NCBI RefSeq assembly: GCF_018687715.1
Contig: NC_056757.1
Span: 4,749,501 to 4,813,500, forward strand
Source: Carya illinoinensis
Taxonomy: Eukaryota > Streptophyta > Magnoliopsida > Fagales > Juglandaceae
Length of the DNA: 64,000 nucleotides
Direction of reading: 5' to 3'
Within the stretch, counting starts at the first letter, position 1. Every line of letters starts with the position of its first letter. The position numbers and the translations under genes are program-made. This document shows positions 23,930 to 36,431 of this stretch, piece by piece. Below the pieces are notes generated by a model, which was not told the DNA's origin, made no database searches, and saw only the letters and a program-made list of their open reading frames with translations.

Positions 23930-24592
23930 TTGATGAAAGAAGTGGGAAATCAGGGGAGACTATTGAATTTCGGTTCTATAGATCAAATAAAATAAGAGTT
24001 TGTGAGAATGTGAATGTTACCAATATGCTTATTTATGGAGGAAAAAGTTACTGTTACATATAGGACAAAAAATGTTACCGTTTGAGAGAAGACAAAAAAA
24101 GTTACCGTTGGAAAAAAGACAAAAAATATTACCGTTGGAGAAAAGACAAAAAATGTTACCGTTAAAAAAATGAGTAGAAATTTTATATTCAATATGTAAC
24201 TAGGTATTATCATTAAAAAAACGGATAAAGAGTACTAAATAATAAAATATGGCCATCACGTTAGAAAATGCACTAATTAAATTAAAAAAATTACTATTTT
24301 TATAATACGAATTTCGGTTAAAAAAATACTATATTTGATAGTCAAAACCGTAAAAAAATTTAATAGAAATTGATATTTGAAAAAAAAAAGATAATAAGAC
24401 AAAAGAGTTAATAGTTAAGATTGTAAATAGAAGAGAAAAAAAAAATAAAAAAAAGAATAGAGAAATATTATTTAATAGAATAGAGATGGGGATGGGGAAT
24501 GAGATGTGGGAGGTTTTTAGAAGATGAATAAAATTCAGAAAAAATTTTGAGAAAATGTGATTTTAAGTTAAATTATAAGGATTGAGATGCTC

Positions 24593-25971
24593 TAAAGGTG
24601 TTGTAGCCCTCATTAGCGGGAGTAAGTTACCTGATTCATTATGGTTACCTTTTGTAGTGAAAATTGTAAGTTGAATGCAACATTCATATTGCGTATTGGA
24701 AATCATGACCAACAATTTGTGGTGAAAATCTCTATCAACATCTTATGTTTTGATAATGTAAGGTACCAAATCAGAGAACAATTACAACACACGAACCCAA
24801 GGAACTAACCCAGTAAGCCTTACTCACTCAAAGACAATGGAAACAAGAATCCACTTTTATTGATTCTTGACAAGGGTTTTCGTGGAACCCAGAACCTCCT
24901 TACAAGAAAGAACTCAATTATACCAAATTGTTCAAAGAATCAATCTGGTATTACATTCCTATTTATAGAAGAAAAAGATGAACTAAACGATGTCGTAATG
25001 AAATAAGTCTTGATTCCATTTTGTTGTGGTCAGTAATTACATGTATTTTAGAGCATCTCTATTTAACCAGAGAGAAATGTTGGGACCCTCCAACCCATTT
25101 TTTGTTGCATGTGTACTTGTGAAGGATACATGGTATTGATGTAAAATTTAAAATGTGCACTACTGAAACTAACAAGATTTAAAATGAAGATGAACATTAA
25201 AGAATATTCATTAGCACAACATTTTGTAGGAGAAAAATTATTATCATTAGAGCCCTCTCTATGAATCTAGTTAATTACAGTCTTTCATCATGGCATCAAA
25301 AAGTTTGCAGGTAAATTATTAAAAAATCATTTGCTAGCTTTTGTTTACATTCTAATTGTTATTTCATTTATATTCTTTCTATATATAGAATCTAAATTGG
25401 TGCATATAATATTTGGGTTTCTCTTTGGACATTGGAGTATTTCATTAATTATGTGAAGAGTAGTAAAATGATCTGAATTGGTTTGAGTCAAGATGTTTTA
25501 TTGAATTTTAGGAAAACAGAAAAAAAAAATTTTTTTGAATTAACATATTATAAACTTAAGAAATTATTTTAATATAGTTTTTTAATATTATTTTTGTTTT
25601 GAAATTTGAAGAAATTGTATTCATTTTGATGTTTTGTTATAAAGTTTGTAAAAATTGTAATCATTAGATAATAATTAAATCTCTTAAAAAAAGAGAGATA
25701 ATAATTAAATGAAAAATTGAATATTTAAAATTAAAAAATATTTTATTTTACATGATGATTGAGATAGAAATTGTGAGAAGTTTTGATTAGATGACCCTCG
25801 TAGGCTGCAGGCTCCACTGAAGGAGGAATATGTGGATGATAAATAATTTATACAAGTCTCAAATAGATAAATTTCATGTAAGTTTTTGTAAAAAAAGTAC
25901 TCTACTTTAAAAAAGTTTTATTTATTTATTTATTTATTTTGATAGGGCTGGTACGATGCTTATCTATTTAG
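24593..25971. other. Intergenic spacer with a probable LTR fragment
   Basis: About 24750-25040, read on the minus strand, has LTR-like content: a CTATAAATAGGAATG TATA region, an AATAAAAG signal downstream and an end near GGTACCTTACA. I could not find paired ends or a target duplication, so it stays a possible fragment. The rest is AT-rich with no gene seen. Confidence 0.35.
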
Positions 25972-26208
25972 AGCTAGTTTTGTTATTCATCATTATACTA
26001 GACACTGTATTTATTTTTATTTTTTTAAAATTTTAAAATTTTATTCTTTTTAAAGTAATTAAGTTATTCTACTTATCATCTATATATTATATATTGGACA
26101 AGAGAAAAAAATAAAAAAATTATATATGAAAAAAAAATAATAATAATTTGTGATGTGTAGTTCGAAGACGATGAAAAGAATTTTTCAATAAAAAATTGTG
26201 GGTGAATC
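25972..26208. mobile_element. MITE of the ATTCTTCT...CATCATCC family (diverged)
   Basis: The left end (TTATTCATCATTATACTAGAC) and the reverse complement of the right end (ATTCTTTTCATCGTCTTCG, then ACTACACATCAC) match the ends of the better preserved copies at 58823 and 61381. The interior is A/T-rich and contains ATTAAGTTATTCTACTTATCATC. No clear target duplication. Confidence 0.45.
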
Positions 26209-26399
26209 TTCTCATTTATACAAAGGAACAAAAGACAGATACTGTTAAATTATCCAAGCACCAAGCCACTCCATTTTTGCGAACTCTTTTTCCTTTGTTT
26301 TTTAATCGGTAACTCTGCTTTGTTAAACTGGCCTAGTAATCTGTAATCTCTCATTGAAAGCTCAGGTTTTGACACAATCAAACGGGGGTGCGTGGGTGG

Positions 26400-28298
26400 A
26401 TGGAGAACGCCGACGTTTTCCTGGGTCTCCACGACTTTCTGGAGCGTATGCGACAACCTTCCGCAGCAGATTTCGTCAAATCTATCAAAAGGTACTGCAT
26501 TTATGATCCAAATTAATTCCAAATTTAAACCCTCTAATTTTTTCCTGATTCTGTGATGTATTTATTACCAAGTTCTTCTTGCAATTATGATGGCTTTGCT
26601 TAGCCAATAATTTTAGCAAGTTTTTGGGAAGCTGTTTCTTCTGTCCAAGATTCCAGTAGATAATATAAGAAAAATTTCCTCTCTAAATTTGAGGGCGTTG
26701 AAATAGACTGGTGAAGTCCCATCTGGACTTTTCCGGCATTATTAAATACTCCCACCACTTCATATGTTTCTCCTAGCAGAAGCCTTCAAATTTGAATAGG
26801 ACTTTGAGAGTATCTTGTTCCGATTATAGAGTAGTTACGATGATTCTGTTCCTTGCATGAAAGACCTAGGACTTGGTCTTTAACCACTGGTTCAAAGTTA
26901 AAAAAAAAAAGAACAAGGAAAATTCACTGAATTCAAAGTCAATTACTTGATGTTTATGATTCTCTCCGACTCCGACTACGTTATGATTGATTGCCTATAG
27001 TTTTAACTACTGCTCGAATTTATTTTTCACTGGAATCGAAGCTGAAGTTAGTCGTGGGCGGGTGTGTGTGTGTGTGAGGAAACTGCGTCAGGTTTTGGCT
27101 GATATAGGATGTATCACAACCCGTTTAGGAACGGTATGAGGAATTACATTTCAAACCTGCAATTCAAGATGATTAAAATAGACAAGTGAAGCTGTTGTGA
27201 GAGAGTGGTAAACAAAACTTGCCACAAGCTTTCCCTTCAATTATAGATTTTCGGGTTTGTGGAATGAAACTCACACTCCCTTTCTTGCATGGAAAACATT
27301 ACGAGGATGGCCACAGACATTTTCTACCGATTTTTGTTTTTTTTGTTTTTATTTTTTTTAACTTAATGGTTAAGGAAGTGTCTTTTAATGAATTGTGATT
27401 TTTTGTCTTTTTTTTTTTAAAATGTTTAAGGGATTCAAAAAAATACTTTAAAAAAAAAATACACACAAAATAAAAAGTAGATTTTGCACTTGTCGGTAGA
27501 ATTTGTTGGGACTGGCCTCAGTGGCCCTAGCAGTGCTCTTCTTGCATGGAGCATGCGAGTTGGGGCACATGCTTCAGTAAAAGTTTATAGTCGAAGGATA
27601 ATTAATTCAACTCTGGAGCTTCATAGAATTCCCCATCCAGTGATTAGGGGTGCAGCCAATTATACGTGAGAGATACTTGGAATGGGAGAGACTGCATTGT
27701 ACCTCATCATTACTCAAAACTAATGATAGCCTTTCCATATAAGATTTACCATGCTTTGTTTATTTATTTCTTCACCTAAGCAAAAGGTTCTTTCCTTCTG
27801 CATATTTAGGTGCATATGGTAATAACAGTTTATAACAAGCAATCATGTGCAAGGTCTTGAATGTGATGTCTTCCACATGGCAGTTTTATCGTCTCGTTTT
27901 CAAACAATGCTCCTGATCCAGAGACGGATGGTGCTGCAGTACAGGAGTTCCTTGCCAATATGGAAGCAGCTTTCAGGGTTCATCCACTTTGGTCTGGTTG
28001 CTCAGAGGAGGAGCTGGAGAGTGCTGGGGAAGTGAGTTACTGGACATTTACACTGAATTGCACTTCTTTGTTGGGTGGTTGTTATTATGAAGTTCTTGAT
28101 GGTTGCTCATTCTGTTTTGTTCTAAATTCCGGCTCATTCCAGTCAATTCACTCCATTCCAGACCATTTTAATGGCAAATTTGTAATGTTATTGAATTTGG
28201 ATGACGTTTTTGTAAATTTCAAATCTAGATGGCATTTATGTAATTTTAAAATCTAAAAGTCAATGATATAATTTAATTTTTTTGTAACATTATATATG

Positions 28299-28380
<82 letters not shown>

Positions 28381-29034
28381 AATCTCATTATTTTTAATAA
28401 TTTCTCAGTTCTTTTATTTTTTTCTTTGTGTCTGTGTGTCTCAACTCAAGTTTGTGATTTTTTTTAATATTATCTTTTATCACCATTTTTTTATGTTTTC
28501 AACGTATATTCATTTTATAAATCTCCAATTCTTCCATATATATATTGATATACACACACACACAAATACATACATGATACACACTTACATATACATGTCT
28601 TTATTTTATTAAATATCAGTTATATCTTTAAATATATATATATATAACTAATCCCGAAACAATACACCGGAATGCACCAGTACCAAAATATTATGTTCCA
28701 GTGCTTCAACCGGAATGGTCACTAGAACGGAATTTAAAACATTGGTTGTTTTCATTTCAATTTCCATTTTAGTTGTTTTTTCCTCTTTGTAATCTGTGCT
28801 GTGAACATACTTCTATCTATAGTGATTTCTTTACCACTGCACCTTTCAAATACAGGGACTAGAGAAGTATGTCATGACAAAGTTATTTCCTCGTGTATTT
28901 GCTTCACATCCAAATGACGTTAAACTTGATGACCAACTTTTTGAGAAGACCGCTTTGATCCAACAATTCATTCGACCAGAAAATTTGGATATTAAACCAA
29001 CCTTTCAAAATGAAACATCATGGCTAGTAAGTGG

Positions 29035-29084
<50 letters not shown>

Positions 29085-32000
29085 ATACATACATATATAT
29101 ATATATATATCTGATTTAACCTATTGGCATTAATTAGCATGTTTACATTTTAAGAAGCAATGGATATTTTGGATGGTCATAAGAATTTTTTTAGTTTTTT
29201 TTCATAATTTAAAATGTCTTGGATGCATTTTAAGTGTGGGACCCAACCCAACATACTCAAGTTTAACTTATGTTCTGACTTTTTTAACTGTCAAGCTGCC
29301 ATAAGAGAACTCCCACAGTTGTTTCCTCATACAAAGTTTCACTCTAGCACGCCAAAAGAGATGGCACATATAAAAAGCTTATATATGTTCTCCTACACAT
29401 GCACAAAAATAACATATAGAGATCTCTCATTTATAAAGTTTCATGAGTTTATTCTTTTTTTTTTTTTTTTAATTTTTTTATTAAGTTCATGTCTAACAGA
29501 GTTTTTACAAGATGGCATGCCCAAGATGCCCCCCCTCCCCTACTGGAGGTGGTCATTTTCTTTTTCTTTTTTTCTTTTTTCTTTTAAATAAAGGTCTATT
29601 TCAGTCATCATTTCCTTCAGGTTTTTGCTGCCTATAATTTTCATACTTCATCTCCCATAATCCGTAGCTTGATTGACCTAAACTAGATTTTTGGTTTTTA
29701 ATGATTATGTTTCTTCTTGATTTTTTTTTGTTTGGGAGGAAGAGAGGTGTTATTATGATTGAGTGGAGGCTTCGAGTAGGAGATTCTGGAGTACACAAAA
29801 AGATCCTACTTTTGGTAATGCCCTTCCTTTGGCTGGCTCTGCCCAAATATAATTATCTCTCTTTTTAAATGGATATTCAGCCAAAGTTCTCATGAAGGGC
29901 ATTCCAGATCTTGTGTTCTGTTACCATTGCCTGTTATGGATATTATATAAATTACTAAAATGGGATTCAAAATTTTAAGTTCAAAACTTTATTTGGGGCT
30001 TTCAATTTCCAGTCATTTGAAGCCCAAGGTTTTTAACTTTGTAGAGCTTGCTTAGCAAAAGAAGGTTTTCTTTAGCAAGAAAAAATCTAATAAAGTGACT
30101 GGAAGAGTTTGGAATATCCTCCGATGATAAATTAGTACCCGTGAAGCGTGACTCATTTGATATTATCTACCTTTTTCTGTATATGTTGCACTAAACACCT
30201 CTAGGTATGTGGATTTCACTATATTTTTCAGTACTGAAGAAGGGTAATGATTCCATCTGAAGTTTTCCATCATTATACTTCTCTATCTTGACTCCACAGT
30301 TGGCATACCATGTGTCACTTAGTGCCAATTAAACAAACTCACTAGCTTTATATTGATCCTGTCATTTTCAGGCTGTTTGATGAGAGCTAGGTCCCGATAT
30401 ATGTCAAGTCCCACATCAGCTGAATTTTATCAACAAGGAATGTTGTTCAGGTCATGAATAGGAATATATTGAATCCATTAACACTGACAGATACCACCTT
30501 GTATGTTTCTTGGATAAGTAACTACCATAAATGGCATTAGGAGATGGTTTAAGCAAAAGTGCATGTAGAACATCCTTTGAAATGTGGGATATGCAACAAT
30601 CTCAAAAGGCTAACAAGATTTTCCTACTTCCGTTAACCTCCATGCTCAATTAGAAGAATGCTAAACTGGGTTTTTTTTGGGTTGGGTTTTGTTGTGGTGT
30701 TTGTTGGGGGGGGGGGGGGGCGCGGGGGTTTGCTTAATATTTTTTATATAGTCTTAATTGCATCTCTATTTCGGTGTTGGCAGCTTGCACAGAAAGAATT
30801 GCAGAAGATCAATATGTACAAGGCTCCTAGAGACAAGCTTGTTTGTATACTTAATTGTTGCAAGGTTATCGGTAACTTACTGCTTAATGCTTCTATTTCT
30901 TCAAATGAGAACCCCCCTGGAGCTGATGAATTTCTTCCTGTCCTGATTTATGTTACCATAAAGGTGAGTTTAGATATACTATATAATTACATAATTTAAT
31001 TGCTGATATCTTACTATTGTTGAAAACAAAAATCTGATGGTTCCATATAGTTAATTGTGTTCATGATGAAATTAGTATCTTTGTTTTGGATCCCTTATCT
31101 CTGTTATTGCTTCACCCGTTAATCATTGATAATGGAGCATCCCATGAAACAGAAAAGGGTAAGTTTTAGAAGTAGGACTTGACATGGGGATTAGAAGTCA
31201 AACAACCGTATATTATATCCATGTGCATGCTATACGTTTGTGTCCATCTCCTTAAAAAGCTGCTATGCTCTCTCAAATTACATTCAAAATAAAACCCTAT
31301 TTTCTAATATTGGATAAAATGTTAAAAGACAAAACATTGCGATTACCATAGAGTTTAAAAACAAATAAATCTGCTATTACTGTTCATGCCAACATGGCGC
31401 ACGTTTTGTTATTCAAAGTCATATTGGTTCCATTATTGTTAATTTGTGATATATTTTTGTGGATATAGTTTTTAAACGTTGTTGATGTTTGCTTTCTCCT
31501 TTAAATTTACTAAGTAATCAGCATATATCATAAATGTGTAACTTCTAAGATCTTCCTTTTGAATTTTTTGGTATAAAAAGTATTTTTTATTAAAATAATG
31601 TCCGCCGTGTTTTTAAAAATTGAAATTAACAAAGGATAAATTGTTTAATCTAAATTTATTGTGGTGATAGGATCGCATTAGAAGACATATAGTATGTCTT
31701 AGGATATAATGAAATGGTAGCATCCCTTCCACCTATCCTGTAAGGGGAGATGGGATGGGAGGTAATGCAAATTATTGTGATTACAAAGCCTGATTTAGTA
31801 CCAATAATGCTTTGCAAACTGTTTGCTTCCATGCTTCATATCTCTCTTCAATGTCCCTTGCAATTTGACACTTATAATGTTATATTTATGACTGCACGAA
31901 TGATATCAAGCAGGCAAACCCTCCGCAACTGCACTCAAATTTGTTGTATATTCAAAGGTACAGGCATCAATCTCGATTAGTTGCGGAATCAGCATATTTT

Positions 32001-32699
32001 TTTACGAACATGCTCTCTGCTGAGTCTTTCATCTCCAACATTGATGCAAAGACGCTCTCGATGGATGAAATTGAGTTTGAAAAGAACATGGAATCTGCTC
32101 GAGCACTTCTTTCTGGACTCTCAGCTGATTGGGATGGCCAGTCTGATAAAAGTGATAGAAATGCAGCAGGCGTGTCTACAGCAGAACATATGGATCCTAA
32201 ACATTCGTCTTTTAATGTTTCTAATGATGGGGATTCCGCATCTCGAGATCCATTATCAGTGACAAAAATTCCATCCCTCTCCGATTTGGAGAACAAAGGG
32301 GCAATTATGCTTTTGAAGGAGGATATGGTTAGCCAAGTCTTTTCGGATTATCCATATTTGTTTGCTCATGTTGGTGACCTTACAGTCGACAATATAGAAG
32401 ACCTGCTGAACAATTACAAACAACTTGTTTTCAAGTATGTTTGTCTTTCCAAGGGGATGGGCGCTGCTCCTTCTCCTTTGCCCAATTCTCAAACTCAGAA
32501 ACTGCAGCATAGAGTTGTCACCGATAAAGAACCTGGAGATACTAGTAGTGTAGAACCAAATGACGATTCAAAAGAGCATACCAGGGAAGATGATGGTTCA
32601 TATAATGTTCCTTTATTACAAGAGGATATTCTTGAATCCAAGTTGCCACAGGATGAAGCATTTTCAGCTCAAGGTGGGGAAAATGATGAGACTTCTTAA
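26400..32699 (+). CDS. VPS9A: Vacuolar protein sorting-associated protein 9A, Rab5-family GEF
   Basis: The exons 26400-26491, 27884-28031, 28856-29026, 30784-30963 and 31914-32699 join to 458 residues without a stop; all introns are GT-AG. The N-terminus MENADVFLGLHDFLERMR and the VPS9 domain (about residues 90-240) are nearly identical to Arabidopsis VPS9A as I recall it. Asp185 in GADEFLPVLIYVTIK and Tyr225 in ESAYFF fall at the positions reported as essential for nucleotide exchange in Arabidopsis. The protein activates the endosomal Rab5 GTPases (RHA1, ARA7, ARA6) and so drives endosome and vacuolar trafficking. The C-terminal third (from about 255) is acidic, Ser-rich and diverged, about 60 residues shorter than in Arabidopsis, but keeps the SDLENKGA and LLNNYKQLVFKYVCL blocks. 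The introns carry long CT and TA microsatellites. Confidence 0.96.
28302..28379. repeat. (CT)n microsatellite, about 39 units, VPS9A intron 2
   Basis: Pure CT dinucleotide run of about 78 bp, unlikely to be length-stable. It lies about 480 bp upstream of the intron 2 acceptor. Confidence 0.97.
29037..29110. repeat. (CT)n followed by (TA)n microsatellite, VPS9A intron 3
   Basis: About 22 CT units begin only 10 bp after the intron 3 donor, followed by a short GTATATACATACA bridge and about 9 TA units. Confidence 0.95.
30706..30720 (+). repeat. 15-base G run in VPS9A intron 3
   Basis: Fifteen consecutive G followed by CGCGGGGG, about 63 bp upstream of the exon 4 acceptor and just after TG-rich sequence containing further GGG triplets. 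Confidence 0.95.
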
Positions 32700-33480
32700 T
32701 GATGTTTCTTTTAAAACATGTTTCTTGTAAAAGTAAGTTGAATTACAAAGGGAAAGAAAAGACAGCCACCGAGCCATTTTCTTTCCCTTTTCATGCGGTG
32801 AATGAGAAGCTCTCTTTTAAGCTTATAACTTTTTTTGGCAATGAGTGACGGCTATACGCAGAAAGATCCGGAATGGAAGGGGAGAATTTTATGGCAATGC
32901 ATTACATTACATTCCATGAAGATGTAAAACATTCTTGTCAAGGAGAAATTTTTGATTTACATAGAAATTTTACTAGAGTTAATTTATAGATCGACATGCT
33001 TTGATATGAAATATTATATATTTTACAAATATAAATGAAATTACAATAAGACATCTAGAATCGAGTACATCAGTTTGTAACCTTGCTTTTTATAAAAGTT
33101 TTATCGTGAGAAACATTCACACAAATGATGCACGTCGAAGTCGATATAGACTAGTATGATAATAATTATAACATCATATATATTTATATTTTAAAATAGT
33201 ACGGAAGTAAAAGCAACAAAATAAGAATATTGATAATATGGTGTGTCCAGATTCAAATTGCTGAAAATATCAAATATGAAGAATATTGAAGTTGGAAGGT
33301 GAGTGGTCGTATTATTGAGATTTTGTACATAGAGAAGCTTTCACATGCATGGCCTAGACGTTATACATCGACCACAATGCTTCACGAAAATTCATGAAAT
33401 TTGATATAATATGTTAAATTGTAAAATTATTTTTATTGTAAAGATCTAATGAATCATATAAAAATATGTTAATTTATAAT
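32700..33480. other. VPS9A 3' UTR and downstream spacer
   Basis: Probable 3' UTR to about 33000. The rest is AT-rich with no gene, RNA or repeat boundary that I can support. Confidence 0.45.
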
Positions 33481-33487
33481 TTTTTTT

Positions 33488-33598
33488 TTTTAATTCTTCT
33501 CATCGTACTTATATTATACACTAAACATATTTTATATTTTTATTTTATTTTATTTTTATCAAATATGTGATGTATGTATAATAAATAGAAGAATTTTT
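33488..33598. mobile_element. Short MITE of the ATTCTTCT...CATC family
   Basis: The left end AATTCTTCTCATCGTAC and right end (reverse complement AATTCTTCTATTTATTA) are inverted. Inside, ATACACTAAACAT faces ATGTGATGTATGT. TATAATTT occurs on both sides, a possible target duplication. About 110 bp, non-coding. Confidence 0.5.
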
Positions 33599-34178
33599 AT
33601 AATTTAACAAAAATAAAATTAAAAAAAATTATATATAATATATGCTGCAAAAATAATGAATAAATGAGTCTTTATTATAAAATAAATGAGTCACTTTTGT
33701 ATATTTTTTGCGCACTTCATTGATATGATTGACTGAATTAATTTTTTTTTAATACACAATCAATTATATTATTGAAGTGCATAAAAGAATCCACAAAAAT
33801 GATTCCACATATAATTTTTCTTATTTTTATGTGATGTATTTATTGCCTTCACAATTCTCGTATATAAATATCAAAGTATCCCATCTAGACACGCACGTGA
33901 TCGTAGCCTAACGTGATTTTTTGGGTCTTTTGACCAAGTGTCAAATCAGACGATTTCTATGATTTATAGCTGCATTTAAAAAAAGTGGGCTCCATCCACA
34001 TTAATGGTATTAAAGTCAGGCATAGGAGGAGGGTTTGCTGTGGAGACTCCATCTGAAGTTTGTAGCATGTGGCCCACACCATAGGCATGGGTGACCGACC
34101 CTTGACGGCAAGGCGGGTGGTTCAAATACTGAAATGGGAGGATGATGGAGAAGTAAGAGATTCAAATAAAATGGGATG
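33599..34178. other. Spacer, no gene seen
   Basis: AT-rich, with a short inverted pair around 33710-33800 (GCACTTCATTGATATGATTG and ATTATATTGAAGTGC) that may be another small MITE. The frame at 34069-34278 has no recognisable motif. Confidence 0.35.
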
Positions 34179-34256
34179 GGAAAATGTTGCATTTAGGTAT
34201 TCAACTCTCTCATTTTTCCAAGAGTTAGAATACCTAAATGCTATCCATACCAAACA
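34179..34256 (+). repeat. Long imperfect hairpin
   Basis: GCATTTAGGTATTCAACTCT (34189-34208) pairs with 34221-34241 (AGAGTTAGAATACCTAAATG C) with one bulged base and a 12-nt loop. GAAAATGTTG just outside (34179-34188) pairs with CAACATTTTC (34255-34264 region) across a 13-nt one-sided bulge. It could be a MITE remnant or a small-RNA-producing fold. Confidence 0.7.
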
Positions 34257-34449
34257 ACATTTTCAAGAGTTAAGTTGATAGATAATCTTACATCATTTTA
34301 ATTATGATAAGAATGACGAAAGGGTGCCATATAAATCTATTTTTCTCGTCTCAAACTCAAGTAAGACCTAGAAGGCTGGTTTATGTATTTTTCCTCAATT
34401 CTTTTGTTCTTTTCCCTCAATTTCTGATAGATGAGTTTTAGCTCAAGGC

Positions 34450-34479
34450 ATATATATATATATATATATATATACATAC

Positions 34480-34510
<31 letters not shown>

Positions 34511-34530
34511 CATATACATACATATATATT
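34450..34530. repeat. (TA)n/(ATAC)n microsatellite
   Basis: About 80 bp of alternating TA with interspersed TACATA units. Confidence 0.95.
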
Positions 34531-34739
34531 AAATGATGAATTTCAACTTTGAGCAAGAATTTTATGTTGGGTTGAAGTCACTTGGCTTTATAGGTAATGA
34601 TCCTACTCAATTACTACTTTTCCAAGTCATTTTAGCCATTCATGTTAATCATGATTCATATCAATGAAGAGTACAATTTTTGTTAAAGATAAATGACCAC
34701 CAGTCGAGAACAAAAGTTTGGCACCGCGCGCAATGCGAA

Positions 34740-35145
34740 GGCAGTAGAGTATATAGTTGTGCTCTGAGCTGGGTTGTCGGAAAGTAGTTATGCTTTAATG
34801 GTTATTAATGCCATTCAGAGTGAAGAGTCGTCCTTAGCATGGTATGTACAGCTTGCGGTAGACTTGAAAAGGGATTTTGTTTTTTTTTGGATAAATTTGG
34901 CCTGGGAGAGGGGGCTTTTCGAAGATCCCCATTTTGGATACTTAGGAGTTATGTCAATCAAGCTACCGGCCTTTCAGGAAAAAGGAAATTAAGAAGCATC
35001 CAAAGATGGTTATTAAGTTTCACTCTTAAGGAAGAAAATAATATAGCACATCACCTAGCACAGTTTGCTTTGTCTTTGCAAGAGCTAGGAGAGCACATAT
35101 GGATGGAACAATGTCCCTCTTTTATTTTCGCTTTTTATTTAAAGT
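34740..35145 (+). pseudogene. L1-type RNase H domain remnant
   Basis: Fragments in more than one frame read VVMLX..VVINAIQSEESSLAWY, then a damaged middle, then KEENNIAHHLAQFALSLQELG. This is the C-terminal half of the RNase H-like domain carried by many plant L1 elements and their relics, including the H-H-A segment in NIAHHLAQFAL. No intact frame, no visible poly-A tail; a dead fragment. Confidence 0.6.
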
Positions 35146-36431
35146 AATTGTGCAGCTCTTGCATACTTACTATTACAATTATCATTTCTCTTTTACTTTT
35201 ATTTTGAATAGTCATTTTACAAATAAATAAATGCAAGGTAAATTGTGCGAAGAGAGGCCGACCGTTGAATGATGAGGTAACTCAAAATGACAAAGTTGCT
35301 GTCACTTGCCCAGTATCCTAATTCCGATCTTTACTACAATATAAATTATGCCTATATAATAATGACTACGTGGACGTTATGCACCTTCCCAAACTTGACT
35401 CCACCAACAATATGTGTTCCTATTAATTGCCATCGTCCAATATCTCTACTTCGGACCATTTGACTCTACTTATTTATAGTCAAGGATTTAGGTTTTCTGC
35501 CATTACTACTGAAAAAAATAAAAATAAAAATTCAAAATAAATGGAAACCGATCCCAGTACGTTTATCAACCCAAAAAATAAAAAATAAAAAATAAAAATA
35601 AATCTATAAACTGATGTGACTTAATATGATATATTAGATTATAAAATTATTTTTATTATAAAGTTTGCCTGATATGTAATATAAAACTATATCATTTTAT
35701 ATATTTATTTTTGTGAGATCTCTTTATAATTACCGCATTTATTGAATTTATGAGAAAGGATATTTCTGCCATCACTTAAATTATCTGTACCCGAAATGAA
35801 TATTATAGTACTGATGGTATTTTGTATATGGTGTGAAAGAATACAAAATACTTATGAAAATAATAATGCCTCTCTTTTGTATTTTTCACACTTCCACTAT
35901 CTTCTTGATTTATGCTCCGAGGGGACAACCCGAGGGTCAGCCTATGATGATGTATAACCAAGTAGCGTGTAAAGTTGCTTGAACCACTTGGCTAACTCCC
36001 CCGGCTGATCAATAATCTTGACAGCCTGCTTTTCTTCCATTTTTGTTTTTGTTTTTCTCAGAAAACCAAATTTACTCATTCCAAAAGTCATCAAAACAAG
36101 GGTCCACTTTACAGTTCTGCAACTGATAAGTAATTAGTGCCAACAAAAGTTAATGCTTTCCTGGTCTTATTCATTTGGTTAAAGGGGTACTTAAGGGAGG
36201 AAGGAGTCCCGGGAGAACTAGGTAGACAGATAGAGAAAAAGGGCATGCAACACTAACGTTGTTGCGTTCATCACACTCCACTTTGTGCAGTTTCTCTCTG
36301 CATGCGCTTGGACCACCTAACCTAAGCAACTTTGGACAGATTCCATGCCTTCTTCTCATTAACCAAGAAGATCAGTTTGAGAAACATAGACACCCAGTCT
36401 ATTTGTATTTGTAGTTGTAGTTGTTGTAGTT
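35146..36431. other. Spacer and putative 5' region of the gene at 36432
   Basis: AT-rich to about 35880, then more mixed sequence. No RNA gene or transposon end that I can support. The CT-poor, TTGTAG-repeat-rich stretch at 36405-36435 is likely leader of the next gene. Confidence 0.4.

Larger units (their letters stand above)
17643..24592. mobile_element. PIF/Harbinger-type DNA transposon region (degenerate)
   Basis: The left end GAGCATCTCCATCC at 17643 is matched in inverted orientation at 24579-24592 (13 of 14 bases; adjacent ATCCTTATAATTT is also shared) and perfectly at 20839-20852. Between 21148 and 23929 lie the two genes of PIF/Harbinger elements: a Myb/SANT-like ORF1 on + and a DDE transposase on -, convergent. 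One reading is a single 6.95-kb element whose ORF1 has a CT-rich leader (17800-17990) and a long 5' UTR intron ending at 21145. The other is two elements side by side, 17643-20852 non-coding and a second one missing its left end. The expected 3-bp TWA duplication is not clean at any pair of ends. Confidence 0.6.

Noticed and set aside
24750..25040. Complete solo LTR on the minus strand
   Set aside because: TATA-like and AATAAA-like signals are present, but I found no paired ends with a target duplication, so it is listed only as a possible fragment.
28302..28379. CRISPR-like or satellite array
   Set aside because: A simple dinucleotide microsatellite with no spacers. No CRISPR array was seen in the window, nor would one be expected in a plant nuclear genome.
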